Source: Numida meleagris
Lineage: Eukaryota > Chordata > Aves > Galliformes > Numididae
Assembly (NCBI RefSeq): GCF_002078875.1
Contig: NC_034412.1
Coordinates: 8,265,230-8,329,229, forward strand
Reading direction: 5' to 3'
Length of the DNA: 64,000 nt
Position numbers and translations under genes: made by a program. How positions within the stretch are numbered: the first letter of the stretch is position 1; each line of letters opens with the position of its first letter. Shown here piece by piece: positions 34,826 to 49,800 of the stretch. The notes under the pieces are model-generated. The model was not told the origin of the DNA, searched no databases, and was given only the letters and a program-made list of their open reading frames with translations.

Positions 34826-37800
34826 TCAGTTGTTGTCTGACTCGTCCTCTGCTTCCCGGAGCCAGGTGAAAAATGCTGTCACTGATTTCAGGGCCACTCC
34901 TTTGCCCTGCTGCTCGGCCGGGTCCTTGCTGGACTCCCACTTGTAGAAGGCCTCCTCCTTGATGACGTCCTCATCATAGAGGGCATCGAAGAACATCCGC
35001 AGCAGGTCTGCGTGGGACAGAACAAAAACCCTGCTATTCCCCAGCCACCAGCCACCCTCTGATGGCAGAGACACACCTGCCACCCCCCTCCTCCCCACGT
35101 CATCCATCCCCTGAGCATGACACTCACTTGGAGGCTGGTCCAACTTCACCACCAAAGCCTGCAAGGCGTAGAGTGCCTGAAGCTCCTTCTGCTCATCCCG
35201 CATGTACTTCTGCAGCAGCTTGGCCCGGTTGCGGATGACCGAGGCATCCACACGGTACGGGTTCTCAACTGCAGGAGAGGAGGTGTGAGGGGGGCTGCAA
35301 GGGCACACCAGGCCCCCACCTCCCCCCAGTACTCACAGATGATGGCTGAATGGCACACGGATGTCATCAGGGCCCTGATAAATGTGTTGGATGAGACCTG
35401 CTGCTCACTTAGGTTGGCCTGAAGGAAGGAGAGAGGGGCTGTGAGATATGGACTGAGCCAGGAGGATGTCCTGCAGGCATTCTGCCCTCGCCCTCACCTC
35501 AATCCAGTCATATATTCTTTGGTTGTTCGAGTTCTCCTTTAGCAGTTTGTCCATTTGCTTGCACAGCTCCTCTGAGGTCAGCTCCTTGCCGCTTGGCGTG
35601 TCTGAGCTGTCCCCCATCGTGTACTCCAATTTCTGGGGGACGCAAAGAGACGAGCTGTTAGGTGCCATGCAGGGGAAGGCCACTCCCAGCAGCAGGGTCT
35701 GGGGGCCACAGTCCATCTCTCACCTGCTCTGTGACAAATTTGTTGACGTCCTGGTCCTCGGGCAGGAACTCCTTCCAGCTCAGTCCCCCATCCCGCCACA
35801 GCTTGCCTGCGGTTTTCTGGCTCTGTGAGAAAACCTCAAGTCAGCCCTCAGTGCCACTGCTCCCCATCCCGCAGCCAGCTGCCCCAGCTCCCAGACACTG
35901 CAAGGAGCACTGCCCACCATCATCCTCTCCATGCGCATAAGGGTTCAACCCCCTCCGTGTGCCAGCCATGCACTTACCATGCCCTTGCACAATAAGCCCA
36001 GCACCTCGACCAGCAGCGTGGTGGCCTTCCCAAGGGGCACCAGGGGCTTTGTTATCTCCCTGCAGGGCACAAGCAACATGGTTGTTACGTGTGCCCCCAC
36101 CAGGATCCCACAGTGGCCCTGCAAATGGGCACAGCTCCCACCTGAACAGCTCCTCCATGGGGATGCCTTCCTCTTGCAGGATAGGTGTTATGAGCTCGGC
36201 AAGATACAGCCAGATGTGTGGGATATCGATCTCCATGTCTTCCGCAATCTCCAGGATCTCCCGCAGCCTGGATGACGGAGAGGGGAGGGCATTGGGATCC
36301 AGTAACCCCTGTGCCCCCAACAGGGAGGGACTTTGGGAGGGTTGAACTCAAAGCCAGGCCAAATACTGCTTTGGGGACAAGCTGCCTCGGTCCCTCACCC
36401 TTTATAGTACTGCTCCTTGGAGAGCGTGCCAGCCTTCAGCAGGTGGCACAGCAGGACTCCCATGTGCTCACGTGAGATCGTGCTCCTCTCCAGCGTGGAC
36501 TCAATGCCATTCCGCACGAAGACGTAGAGCAAGGAGGGGCTGCCCAGCTCCTGAACACACTGCAGGGCCTCCTGTGGGGACAGAGGGGTCAGTGCTGCCC
36601 CCACAGCCAGCCCCTGCTCCCCACCCCTCATCCTGGCACTGCCAGCAACCTGTCCAACAGCAGTGCTGCCCGGGGAAGTGGAAGACATCCTGTGGGTGCC
36701 TGGCTACCTCTTCCTCTCACCTTCATGTCATTGATGTGCAGATACTCCTCTATGATCACCTTGGATTTCTTCTCCAGCTCCTCCTCTGACAGCATAGGTT
36801 TGGGTGATGCTGCAGGAGGTGCTGGCTCTTGTTTAACTGAGGAGAGCAAAAGGATCAGGTACTGCTTGGGACCAGCAGAGCTTCAGCCCACAGCCAGACT
36901 CCAAGGACACCTCTCCTCCCCAACTCACTCGTCTCTCGGCTCCGGTCCCGTTCCTCTGACATGCTAGCAGTCTTGCGCACAGCCTCAGGGCCACTCTGCT
37001 TCTCCCGTTCTCTGCTCCTGTCCTCGGTCTCTTTGCTGAAGCTCCTCTTGGTGACAGCAGACCTGTTCCTCTCTCCCCGATCGGGACGCTCCAGACGGTC
37101 GCTGCTCTTCTCCAAACGTGACTCCCGGTCCCCTCTGTCCCCAGCCTTTTCTGACCTGTCACGGCTGGAGCTGCTCCTGGGTGGGAGAAGGAAGGATAGT
37201 GTGAAGAAGCCTACTGCCACACTCCTCTGACCCCAGATTTAGCAGAGCTATGCAAGGCAACACTGTCCCACTCCAATTCCCGGCCATCTCAAGTCCCCCT
37301 CTACTACTTGAAAACCCTCATAGAAAAAGACTCCCTGTTCCAATGCAGGCCTATTGCCATCCTTTGCTCTGTCCCTCAGCAATGCTGAGGGCAGTCTGAC
37401 TCCATCCTCCCCATACCTTCCCTGCTGCAGCAGGCTTTTCTTTCTCTTGACTGAACAAATCCAAGTCTCTGGGATCTTGCACTTCAGCTCCAACTACTCC
37501 CAGTGGTCTTTGTAAGACTCTCTCCAGCCCATCACTGGATGTCTACGCCCAGTAGTCTTAGGCTGCATCCAGTACCCAGATGTGATCCTCCAAGTGCCAA
37601 GCCACAGTAGGAAGCTCTGCCTTTCCAATTCTGGTGGCAACTAGGCTTGTGCAGTCTGGGATGAGGTCTGCCTTTCCCGCAAGAATGTGGTGACCCCATA
37701 CCAAGCCCATGCCCACAGCCCCATCCTGCCACAGAGGATGATCCCAGCCCAGACATCAGATTCTGTTTACCCACATACCAACTGACCACTGCCCAATCTG

Positions 37801-40800
37801 CGGGATTTTCCCCAGCCCACCAGGGCAGCACACTCACCTCTGCACCACATGACGGGACTCCGGGCTCTCGGCAGGGGTGGACTGCTGGAGTGCTGAGAAG
37901 CGGTTCAAGGTGCTCGTGGCCGGTCGCCCTGAATCAGATGCTGGGCGTGAAAAGAGGGGAGCCTCAGAGTTGGGCATATCCCCAGTACAGGAACCGCTGG
38001 GAGAAAGGGTTCCCATTCCCACTCAATGGCACCGAGCTGGCCCCATCCTGCCTACCTGAATCTGCAGGCTTTGCGCCAGATCCTCCGCTACTGCCTTTGC
38101 CCCAGCTCAGCCGCCCGCCTGGCGCAAAGAGCTGGTTGTTGGAGTCAATCAATCCAGGCTGAAGGCGGAGAACAGAGTCAGCTCCAAGCCCCGCATCGAG
38201 ACTGAGGGGCCAGGCAGCCCAACAATGCTCCCCCCAGCCTCACCTTGGTGATCTTCGTTAGCCGGCTGGTGTCAATAGGCCGGTTGCCCTTGCTGATGGG
38301 CACAGTGTTCCAGCCGTCATCCACAACCAGGCTGCTGCGTCCACCTGGGCACAAGGGGACAGAAGTCGGGCACAGCCCTACCTCAAGCAGCATCTCGAAG
38401 GAACAACCTGACGCCGGTGGCCCTAAGTCACTCACCACTGATGGAAGGCCCAGGAGGTCCTCTCCTTTTGTCTTTTGACATGAGCTGCTGCACTTTGATG
38501 TGTTCCCGATGCTCCTCCATCTCTGCCTCTTTGTGGATCTGGTCGATGGTTTTGGGGCCCTGATCTCCTCGCCGCGGCACCCAGCTATTCTGCAGAGGGC
38601 AGAGGAGCGGAGCAGGGGGCACTCAGCTGGAGTATGGAGGCAGAGACATTCCCCCTTCCTAACTGTCCAGTCCCCAAAGCCCACCCACCTCAGCCACCAC
38701 AGCTCCCTGCATGCTGTGGCAGCTTTTGGCACAAAAGGGCTCCGTTTGGGGAGCTCCCTGCATTAAACAGCCGCCAGTTACTGTGTGCCCACTACTGCTG
38801 CCATGCTAACCAAGGGCTAGGAGCTAGCATGGTGTCTCTGGGGCTGGCCACATCTTACATACCCATGACTCCGCTCCCAAGGACACATGGACTGCTGGCA
38901 CTCAAAGGATAGGCCAGCAGCTCCATGGAACAAAGCAGGGGACAGCAGGCCACAGGCCTTACCCGCCTGAGATCAATCACATCCTGCAGCATAAAACGTA
39001 TTCGGGATGATGTCTTCTTCTCCTTGATGATTTTCTCCATCTGGTTGAAGTACTGGTCCATTCTAGGCTGTAGGGGCACAGACTCATGGTCACACTCCTT
39101 CTAAAGACAGGGCAGGGCAAGACGGGGCAGGGCAAGGCGTACCTTGGCCTTCTCAAAGTCCAAGTCCTTGCCAATGGTGGTAAGCAGGCGGCAAAGGCAC
39201 TCAAGAGACTCCTCATCATGGTTTTTGAGCAGCTTCACCACGCAGTCATGCATGATGGCCTCTGTCAGCATCTTCAGTTTGAAGAGCTCTCCAATGAACT
39301 TGATGTTACCCAGGGACCGCCGGCGGGCCTTGTCTCGTGCCTCCTCCAGCTCATCCTTCATGCGTGCCTTCTCCTCGGGCTGCAAGGGTCGCACCAGGGC
39401 AGGTCAGAGCCCTGAGCCACCTGAGGACATGTTGCCAGCCCCCAGCTGCAGCTTCCACCCCAACTCACAGCACTGGCATCGTCCATTTCTTTCTGCCGCT
39501 TCTCAAAGATCTCGTCATCGTCCTTGTCTTTCTCAAACTCCTTCTGGCAACGGTTGAGCAGCAGCTTGCGGAAGTTCACAGTCACCGTGGGCTTGTCTGT
39601 CGTGGGCACTTTGAGCTGCAGGGAGAGGTACAGCCCAGCAGAGCGTGAGTTGTGCCTCCCCCCAGAAGCCCCAACCCCTGGTTACTGCTTAAAGCAGAGA
39701 AAAACCATCTTACCTCTTTGTGACGCTGTGCTACAATTCTGTGCTCACACCCCATTTTTCCTCACATTAGAAGTAAATTGCCCCCCCCATGCAGAGGAAC
39801 TGGCACCCTGCAGATCTCACCAAAGGTCCCGAACAAACCCCAGCCCCCCAGCCCCTGCTCACCCCCATAAGGCAACGGCACATGTTAGCGTAGGCAACAG
39901 AGAAGTTTGGCTCCGAGATGGCTTTCTCGAAGACAAGGTCAATGACACCCTTGAGTCTCTCCTCCGTGTCGATGGACAACTCCATCACCTGCTTCATCAG
40001 TTGCTGGAACATCTGGGGTGTCAGCTTGTTGAGGATGCTGCGGACACGGCGAAGCAGTTCCTGTAAGGACAACGAGGTCAGCAAGAGTCAGGTACGTCTC
40101 CCTGCCCTCCCCAGTGGGAACCAGGTGCATCACCCGCCTGCCCCCGACGCCTACCTGCGTCTTGATGTTCTCAGGATCCTCCTCCTCAGAGGCACGCTTG
40201 CTGCTGGGTTTCCAGGCCTTCTCAGCCTTGTTCAGCTTCACATCCTCATTGAGGGACACAGTGGCAATGATTTTGCGAGGCTCCTTCCTCTGAGTTTGCT
40301 GCGAGCGGCGAGGACCCAACCCTGAGGGCTGACACAGGGAGAAAGGAACTCAGCTCTTTGCTCCAGCCCTTCTGGGGGACAGGCCAGATCAGCCATCTCC
40401 TGCAACATCCCCATCCGCCTGCTCAGATCCTCAGTTCCATCACTGACGTCAGTGGCCCAGACACAGTGGCTCAAAGGCTTGATCATCACAGAGAGGCAGA
40501 GGGGTTCAGCACGGCAAAAGAAGGAGGAGCAGGCAGATACTCACCAGGCCCCGATTGCCCATGACAGGTCGCCCAAGGTTGGCAAAGGAGGGGGTGAAGT
40601 CAGGGCTGCAGTTCATGCCGCTGAGGCGGATGGGGTCGAGCGGCCGCAATGGGGTCTTATTGGCCTGCGAAGGTACACAGGGCTGAGGATGCCCGGGGGG
40701 GCAGAGGAGGGATGGATCCATCCCCCAGCCTCAGCGCCGGGACAACGAACTAGAAAAATGGCCCCAGAGAGCTCCCCGTGCCTCTCCCCATGCTTTGCTC

Positions 40801-43800
40801 ACATTGCAAGTGCTGCAGCAGGACCCAAAGCACAGCAGATGGGTCCCTGCCCAGCCCTGCCATGGCACAAAGCAGAGGTGCCCAACCCCCAACCCCAATT
40901 TCCAGGACCGCACCAACCTTGTCCAGCACCACGTCCGTGATCTGGGGTAGCCCCTCAGGTTTCTGCATGCTGGCAAAAATGAATTGGAAGCCCAGCAGGA
41001 ACTCCCGGTCGTACCGCTTCTTCTCCTCAGGATTCAATGGCTTCCACTGCTCTGCAGTAGCAGAGAAGAAAGGGATTGTAATGCTGGGGAGCAGCAAGAT
41101 GGAGCTGAGACATCCACAGAGCTGCCCTGGCCTGGCACACCACAAACACAACCCTGCTCGCTTAGAGAGCCTGATGCCACCGGCTTCCTGCTCAAGACAC
41201 TGGCACCAGAGCTTCTGTCCCCAGCACAGTGCGAAGTTGAAGGACAAGACAGGAGGAGCACATGACGCTTAGGACAACTGGCCCACGCCACCCAGAGCCT
41301 CCCTATCTCTGGACCCAGAGGTGCTATTTCCCAGCAGAGGCCTCACAGGAGGCCTCACAGGTGCAGGCAGGGCTCACCTTCCTTGTAGCGGTACTTCTGG
41401 TCCCCAGCCTTGCCCTTCTCCGGGGCCAGCTTGTCCTCCTTCTCCTCCCACGTCTCCTCCGACTCCTCCTGGGGACGGGCGGGGGCTGCGTCCTCTGTTT
41501 CACGGGCAGGGGCGGAAGGGGGAGGCTTGTTTTCCACCTCTGAGGCACTGTCGCTGATCTGAGACTGCACCAGGGGAGGGATGGGGACAACAGTCACGCT
41601 GCGAGTCCAGTCCTGCCCCTCTGCCCCACAACAGGTGCCCTGCCCCCTCAGATCCTCATTACCATCACAGATTATCAGTGGCCCAGACACGATGGCACAA
41701 AGTAGAGTTCATCACAAGAGGGGATGATACACAGAGTGATCCTCAGGTGCTTTGGGACACTCACCTCTTTAAAGGCATCCAGCAAATCGCCTACTGCCTC
41801 CTTCTTGTTCAGCTCCTTCATCCTTCGCTTTTTCTTTGGCACCGACACAGCAACTAGCAGAAGAGGCAGAGATGTGAGGGCCAGGGACCCACATGCCCCA
41901 GTGCCAGCTCTGGCGTCACCAGTGAGGCCCCAGGAGCACTGAGCAACTTGAGGATAGGGTCCCATCACTTCCCCGCACAGGTTCCGTCCCCCCTGTCCCC
42001 ACCAACCACGATACCTATGCACTGATTGCTAACACATATAGCACCATGCAGGGACCTTTCCCTGTCTGCATCCCTGTTCACCTTGTGCTATAATGCAGCA
42101 CCACATTCACACCCTTCCCTAGCCTCAGGGCCCCCAACCATGCAGCACTCCTGCCCCCGTGCAGGGATGTGCACGAGGATATCCCATCTCCCTTCCAGAG
42201 ACACCGCCATGCATACCTCTCCTCCCATATATATTGCCCCCAGGATGCATGATCCCCTCCCAGGCCGCCCTACGTACTACGCCATACAGACTTGCTCCCC
42301 AGAAACACACCTGCCCCACTCCTTCCTAAGGAAACCTGTACTTCTGCACAGGGTGCTCTATGAATATGCCCCATCTCCCCCACCCAACCCCAGGGTACAC
42401 AATCCTCCTTTAGCCCTCCCATTTAATATCCACACATCTGCATGGGGTGCCTCAAAAAACAAGAATATGGAGCATCTTCCCCCACCACAACCCCAAGGCA
42501 CCCCACTTTCCTCCCACAGATGCACACACCTCCTCCCCATGCCCCCAGAGTCTCAGGACAGCCTCAAATACAGCCCCAGTACATCCTCCTCACACCAGTG
42601 CTTAAGGCACCCCACACACATCCATGTCTTCTCCCACAGTGTCCCACAGCCCCGTGAGCCAGGACACTCCCACACATCTCCCCAGATCAAGCCATTCGCA
42701 GGTACCCCATACCCACATCATGTCTCAGGGCGACATGCCTTATCCCCTTGTTCTACACACTCCCCACATCTCTGTACCAAGCACCCCATCCGAATAACCC
42801 CTCCCAGCACCCCAAACCTTGCACAGTCGCCTCCAAGGTCTGCGATGGGGCAGGGGCTGGACTTGAGCTCCGTTCTTGGGCCTCAGGAGGGCCTTCGCTC
42901 TCTTCCTCCTCCTCTTCAGCTGGGGGGGAGGTGGGGGTGCCCGGCTGGGCTGGCTCCTCGGGCTCCGAGATGGGGCTGACATCTGACTCAGGCTGCTCCT
43001 CACTCGGCTCCACTTTGCTGGAGCCCTCCACCCCATTGGGCAAGGGCAGCTCTTCAGGCTGCACAATAGGGGAGTCCAGGGTGGGCGCTGGAGCGGGCAC
43101 CGGGGCAGGCTCCGTTACGGGCACCGGCTGGCACACAGGTGCCTCGGGGAGCAGCTCGGGCACCTCCTCTAAGACCCCATTGGCCTCAGCAGCAGGCTCG
43201 GCGACGGGCTCAGGGCAGGGCTCTTCCTGGGGCGGTGGGGGGCTGGGAGAGGCAGGTTTGGCGGGCGCTTCGGGGACCGACGGGACAACGAGTGGCGGCG
43301 ATGGCGCAGCTGGCACCGGGGGCACGGCTGGCATGAGGGGGGCGGCAGGCACCGATGGCACCTCGGGAGGGGCGGGCACCTGCAAGGTGGGCTCCAGGAG
43401 AGGAATGGCAACCTCCTCCTCCTCCGCCACCTCCTCCTCCACCACAGCCGCCGTGTCCATGTCAGGCGGGGGCACGAGGGGCAGCTCCCCTGCCCCTGGC
43501 ACTGTAGTGATAGCGCTAAACGTCTGGTGCAGGTCGGGCGGCGCCTCGCCCAGCTCCACTTTAGTGTCCGCTTCCACAGGGGGCTCCATTGGCACCAGCG
43601 TCACGGTTGAGATCACCACGGGCTCCACCTCGGGAATGAGGGGAGGGGGAGGCGACGGGGATGCTGACTTGCTGGGCTCCAGGGAGATGGGCTTGCTCAC
43701 CACCAGCGCGGGCTTCGGGCGGTCATCTGCAAGGAAGGAGGTGTTAGTCAGGGGGCTCTGACCCCTGCTGAGCCCTGATCCCCCTAAATCCCAGATCTCC

Positions 43801-46800
43801 ATCAGCAGGAGGGGAAGGGACAGATGGGCCAACCCACATGAAGCGGACAAACGGGGAACAGGGATGATGGGGGTCCTCCAGTGCCCAGGGTACAGCCAGG
43901 CCAAGCAAAGACAGTCCCCATAAACTCTCCTGGAACCAACAGTGGAAACACTGGTCCCCAGATACACAGGGAACGTGTCCATCCCCACAAGCCCCAAGTG
44001 ATCTGTGGGGCTGGCATGGGGCCTGGCACCAGTTGTGCCAGGGAGCTCTGTGGCACAGCCAGCCCCCAATGTGTGCACGTACCTGGCCGGACAATAACTG
44101 CTACATGAGGGGTTTCTCCATTGGCCTGGGGTTCCAAACCGCTTCCAGCCTAAGGGGACAAAGAGGGAGTTAAGCAGTACACTGTGCATCTCCCAGCACC
44201 CCAGATGGGAAAATGGGCGCCACCGACCTGGGGAGGGGTGGGGGTAGATGAGGTCCTTGCTCCAGACATGATTTCTTCAGTGATGTCTTTGCCACCTTGG
44301 TTGGGGTCTCGTATCCGGATCTGTCCGTGGGCCAGAGCAGAGAGAGGGGGACTGTCAGTGGGGTGGGGAACACAGTACTCAAGGGCTACCCACCTCCCCT
44401 GGGCCCAACATCCCCAGAACACCTCTTATCCAGGCAGAGAGACAAGAGGTTCATTCCATGCTCTGCTTGACCTGGCAACACACAGCTCAGGGACTGGCCA
44501 GTGGCACATCCCCTCCCTACAGGGTACAGAGCCTCACAGAGAGGGTGCTATCCCACTGCCTGGCTGGAAGGAATGATGCAGGGCAGGGTGCGTCTCAGAT
44601 GCCACCACACAACTGGAGCCAGCAGGGTGCTCCCAGCCATTCCAGGGCGTCACTATACTCAGACCAGTGCTTGCCTCCAGGGCTTGGTGGATCACAGGCA
44701 GTACAACATCGGTACAGTGGCTGTGGGCACCCCCACATTCCTACAGTCAGCATGGGCGCAGCATGAGCTGCAGCGCACCCCGGTGGGATGTGTGGGTCCA
44801 GTACAGAGAGGAGGCACGGTTCTTGCTCGCTTCTCTGCAAACACAACCAGCTGCCAGGTACCAGCAAGAGCACAGCCTAAGCAGCACCAATGCTTCTCCA
44901 TCAGCACTCCTGGAGAAACCCCCAGCCCAGCAGCACCCCCTGTCCCCCAGCTTGCGGTGCAGTGCGGGGCCAGCAGCTGCTCGGCTCTCCGCTATAAATA
45001 GGCCCCACACAAGGCCTCTGAGCGCTGGCATCTCCGGGAGCAGACAGCAGTTGGCAGCCGCGGCACACCCGCCCCCCTGGAGCCATGACTCAGCACAACG
45101 CTGCCCGCTGGGACGGCCAAGGTCGTCGGCACCCACCGAGCCCCCCGACCCAGGTGCACAGCCCCATACCACCCTCAGGTAGTGTGCTGCACACCGAGCA
45201 CAGCAGGCAGCCAGGAAAGAGCCGGCACAGGCAGCGTGCCCTATGCTAGGCATGGCACCATCCCCGTCTCCAGCACGCATCTCCCCCACGCCAGAGGTGC
45301 ACGGCTCCTTACCGTCTTGCGCTCTCGTTTTGGGGGGATCGGTGGCTGCTGGCTCACAATGACCTGGGCAGTGGGGACCCCCGCCGGGAACTGCTGCACC
45401 CCCTGGGCCGGGTAATAAGCACCCGCTATAGGAGAGGAGAGAGCGTGAGAGGCAGCAGGTGTCCAGTGTGCATCCACCGAGTCCAGTCCTCCCACTCCCA
45501 CAAATGCAGGGGGACTGCCAGGAGCCAGGGGAGCCCACGCCGCACTCCAGAGAACCCCAGTCGCATCTGGCCCGCATCACCCCAACCCACCCGACAGGCC
45601 TGACCGAATTCCTTCCCTGTGACACGCGGCGTCCCTGCGCCGCCCCCACACCCAGCCGTGCCCACCGGCTCCAGGACACCGCCAGTCCCTCCGGGACGCT
45701 GAGCCATGCTTGGGTGCAGGAGCCCCGGCTCCATGGGTGCAGCCTTCCTGCCAGCTCCCTTATCTCCCCGGGGCCAGCAGCAGCCTAAGGGCGGCTCCAC
45801 GCAGCCCCATCCACACCCTCCATTCATTCACACCCTTGGGCTCCCTGCTCAGACCCCTGTGAGCTGAGCGCATAGCACTGAGCGATGCTGAGGGCTGGAG
45901 GCAGCACCAGGCCCCGATCCAGCCCCCAAAAAGGTGTTGCGCTCCTCCCAAGCCATCCACGAGATGAGCATCTTAGGGAGGACTAGCATCAAGGCTGAAT
46001 CGTGCCCCGGGCAGGGAGTGACTCCAACACCAGCACAGGGAGGGACACGGGCAGCTGCACCCTAGCCTCCTCCCAGCTCTAGCATTTCCTAGCCACACTG
46101 AGCACAGAACTTGCTCAGCGACACACTGACAGCCACCTTGTCCCCATTCTGGGGACCCATGCAAGACACAGAGCCAGCCTGGCTGCCCAGGGAAGCAGCA
46201 CATGGTTGAGGCCAAACACTGAAGAAGCAATGAAGCCACAAAAGAGGATGCCAGCGCTGGGCTGGGGGAGCACCAGAAGGGCCTCAGACCCCACTGGCAG
46301 CTAGGTGGATGGGGAAGGAGGAGACCCTAAGGCTGCAGGCCAGGGGACAAAAACACCCAGCAATGCAGGGCTCCAGGTGCTATGGAGCAGTAAGGCGCTG
46401 GGCTGAGCGCTGGGACCAGGCCCAGCTGGCCACTGCCTGGGGCCACCTCCTCCCTCCAAGGGGCTGATGGGACAAAAGGGAGGGAGGACAAACACGTACC
46501 TGGCTCAGGAGAAGCCCCTCTCCGCCCCGGTTTGCTTTGCTGCCATACCGGGACGGGACGGAGGCCTCGGCTCACATTTCTGTGTCTGCCAGGCCTCCCG
46601 GGACGGATCAAGCCTAAATATAGTCACAGCCCGGGTGGCCGCATACAAGCGGGGGGAAGAAGGGGGGGCTGCTTATACCACCACTCCCCAGCTCCGGGAG
46701 AGGGCAGGCGCGGAGCAGCCGCTGCCCAGACCCTGCTTACTCAGGACATGCAGCTGGCTTAGGGAGGAGAGGCACCACCAAACAACTGCTCACTGCCGGC

Positions 46801-49800
46801 ACCGCGAACTGAGGGGGAGAGGGGATAAAGTCTGCCCTGTCCTTCTGCCTGGGCAGTTAAACATTAATCTGTCTCGATTTGGAAAAGGAGGAGGTGGGTG
46901 GACAGATGGGACACAATGCAAGGCCTTCAGGGCTGCACTGGGAGACACAGAGCACCCCCAGAATACCAAAACAGTATGTAATGGTGTAAGCAGTCACAGA
47001 AGGCACCTCACCAAACCCAGAGACAGGGATTTGTGCTCAGCCCATGAATTTTTGGGGTTGCAGGGAGCCCAGAGTCAGGGGAACAAAAGGGACAAAGTGT
47101 TGTGGACGAAAGAGCAACAGCGAGCAGAGTAATCCCCCAGTCTGTACCGTAAGTCCCGAACTCTGTGGGGCTGGCTCCAGGGTAAAAACTAGGGGCACCG
47201 GGCTGGACCGGGTACTGCTGTGTCGGGACAACGTACGTGGAACGACCCTGAAACGGGGGAGAAGAAAGTTGGTTATATCCCCAGCAGGGCACAGGCACAT
47301 CCCAAACATGTGCGCACCCCAAACCTGTGTGCCATTAGGGCAGGGCACAGGACACAAGCCAAGCATCACGTATCCACGGTCTGCACACAGAACCCCATGG
47401 GTGCTGCCCCTCTGCAGAGCCAGACAACACCCTGATGGAGTCAGGGACAGCTCAGAGAACCAAGGTAACCCCCTCCACCCCCAGAACAAACTTGGGCTCC
47501 AACCCTGGGCCCACCCCAGCCCCCTCCCGCAGAGCCCGGGGCACAGCCCTCACCTGTCCGGGAATGTAATAGGCTCCTTGGGAAGGTGTGTAGGATATCT
47601 GAGAGGGTATCATCATCACCTGGGAAGCAGCTGGATACACATGGGCAGGAGGGCCAGGCCGGGCCGTCGTGTTGCTCTGCACGCGGGACGCGCTGGCGGG
47701 AGGCTGGGCCCTGTTCTGGTAGAAATGCTTTGGGAGAGACAGGGATGCAGTGAGGCCAGAGTACCAGTACCCCCCTGCCACAGTGCCGATGCAACCAAGC
47801 CAGGCCCCCTCCCTACCCCAGAATTTGGGGGGCGGCAAGTTTACAGCATCCATCACCCCAAAACTCATCCTAGGCACAGAGAACACCCCCGGGTGGAGAT
47901 TTAAAGAGAGAAGCCCCCCCACTGGGATGCAGTTCCCCTACCCCCACTTCCAGGCACCCCACATTGGCCCCACGCACCTGCGGGGGGGCCACCTGGCTCC
48001 ATCCGACCCAGCTCATGCCCAGCACAGCCCACTCCCAGCCCAACAGGGCCGGCAGCGCCAGCGCCCGGAGCCGGCCACGGCTGCACGCAGCTCAGGGGCA
48101 GGTCCCAGCGTGCCTTGCAACGGGGCCGGCACTCGCACTGAATGCTGGGACCTGTAGTCCCACTGTGCCATGCCACGCTGTGCCGGACAGCCGGGACACG
48201 GAGCCGGCAGCTCCCTCCAGCCCCTGCCTCCCTGCCCACTGCTTTGCCAGGTGGCAGCACCCCAGGGTTGGGGAACAGAGGCAGCAGGCAAGGAGGTGGT
48301 CGCACACCCGGTGCGCAGGGCAAGGCTGGAGCAAGGAGAAAGCGTTACCTGGAGAGACCTGAATCCTCCCTGATAGCAAGTGCACGCATACAGAGGGAGA
48401 TGGGAAAGAGAGAGACAGGAGTTACCGCTGCCGCGCTGGGATGGATGTGGGTATGGGTGGCAGGAGGGGGACAGGAGGGGTAGTGCAAGCTTGGGGTTGT
48501 GGGATGGAGGAGCGGCAGCCGAGCTCCCAGCATGATGCCCACATCCCAAATCCACCCATGCTGGGGGACGCGGGGAGCTGCCTGCCCCTCTGGAGGTCCC
48601 TACGGAGCCAGGGGGACCTGGCACATCGAGGACATTGCTAGGTTTGTCCCCAGCTGTCCCACTGAGCTGACGGGAGCACAGAGCCTTTGCTCACACTCCC
48701 AGGGACCATGTAAGGCAGGAGGGACAGCCACTGTGTCACAGGCAGGATGCAGGGGGACACATCCAGCTTGCAGGGCACCGAGGCCGTGTCACCTCCTGGG
48801 GCTGCAGCCTCCCACAGCCTAAGGGAAATGATGGGTGCACTGCAGAAAGTCACTATCACTCCCAGGGCACTGTGTTAGCCAGGGACAGGCCAGCAGCACG
48901 GCACAGCTGCTGCCTCAGAAGACTCCACCCCAGAGAGAGAAGGAGAAAGATGAGGAGGAGGGCACAGGCAGAAGCAGCAGCCTGGGCCAGGGCTAGCACA
49001 GGCAGAGCCACATGCACCAGACTTCATGCAAGAGCAGCCAAGGAACTTGGGGACACTGCAGCGAAACCCCTCCAGCTGATCCCTCTGAGCAGGTGTCCCT
49101 CTTTCCTCTGGCCTGCTCCCCCCCAGGGCTTGGTGCAGCTCCCCACGTGCTCCCCAAGTGTTTCTGTGGAGTCCCAGTGCTGGGGCTGCCTCGGGTGCTC
49201 AGCATGCAGGGTAGGGACTGGTTAGTACCTGCTGGTGAATAGCACGAGGCCCTGCTGGAAACTGAGAGAGGAGAGAGCAAGGTTTGGAAAGGGGAGGAAG
49301 GAGAGAAGAGTTGTCACTTGGTGGGTGCCCCGGAGAAGCTATCTGCCCTCACCCCAGAGCTGGGGAGAAGGAACATCACGATGGAGATTTGGGGTAGGCG
49401 CACACCAGCCCCATAGGGCAGGATCAGGCTCCTCGCGCCCCCAGCACTGCTGTGGCCAACCAGCAAGAGCATGGGCTGCTCAGTCAGGAGGCTGCAGCCC
49501 CTGACCAGCTCCCCTGAAACCTCTTCTTCCCTTAGCAAACCCCTTACCTGTCGCGGCTGAGAAGGCGTATTCATTTGTGAGGTCGGTGTCGGGTTAAAAA
49601 TCACAGGTGCCGTCTGACCAGGTGGGAACGCTGACTGCATGGAGGGAACCAGTGGGCACCACAGCCTCTAGCGGCCTCGTCCCAAATCAGAGAGGCAGAG
49701 TTGGGTACCTCCCACCCCAAAAGCCATCGGAGGGGCTTTTTGTTACCTGTGGAAGTCCAGGAGAAGGGGCAGGGTGCGGGGCTGTCGGGGCTCCTCCTGT

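Noticed and set aside
42026..42979. 317-codon plus-strand frame opposite EIF4G1
   Set aside because: It lies over a C/A-rich intron and part of exon 8; low complexity, no family match.
42748..43761. 337-codon plus-strand Gly/Ser/Thr-rich frame
   Set aside because: It is the antisense shadow of EIF4G1 exon 8.
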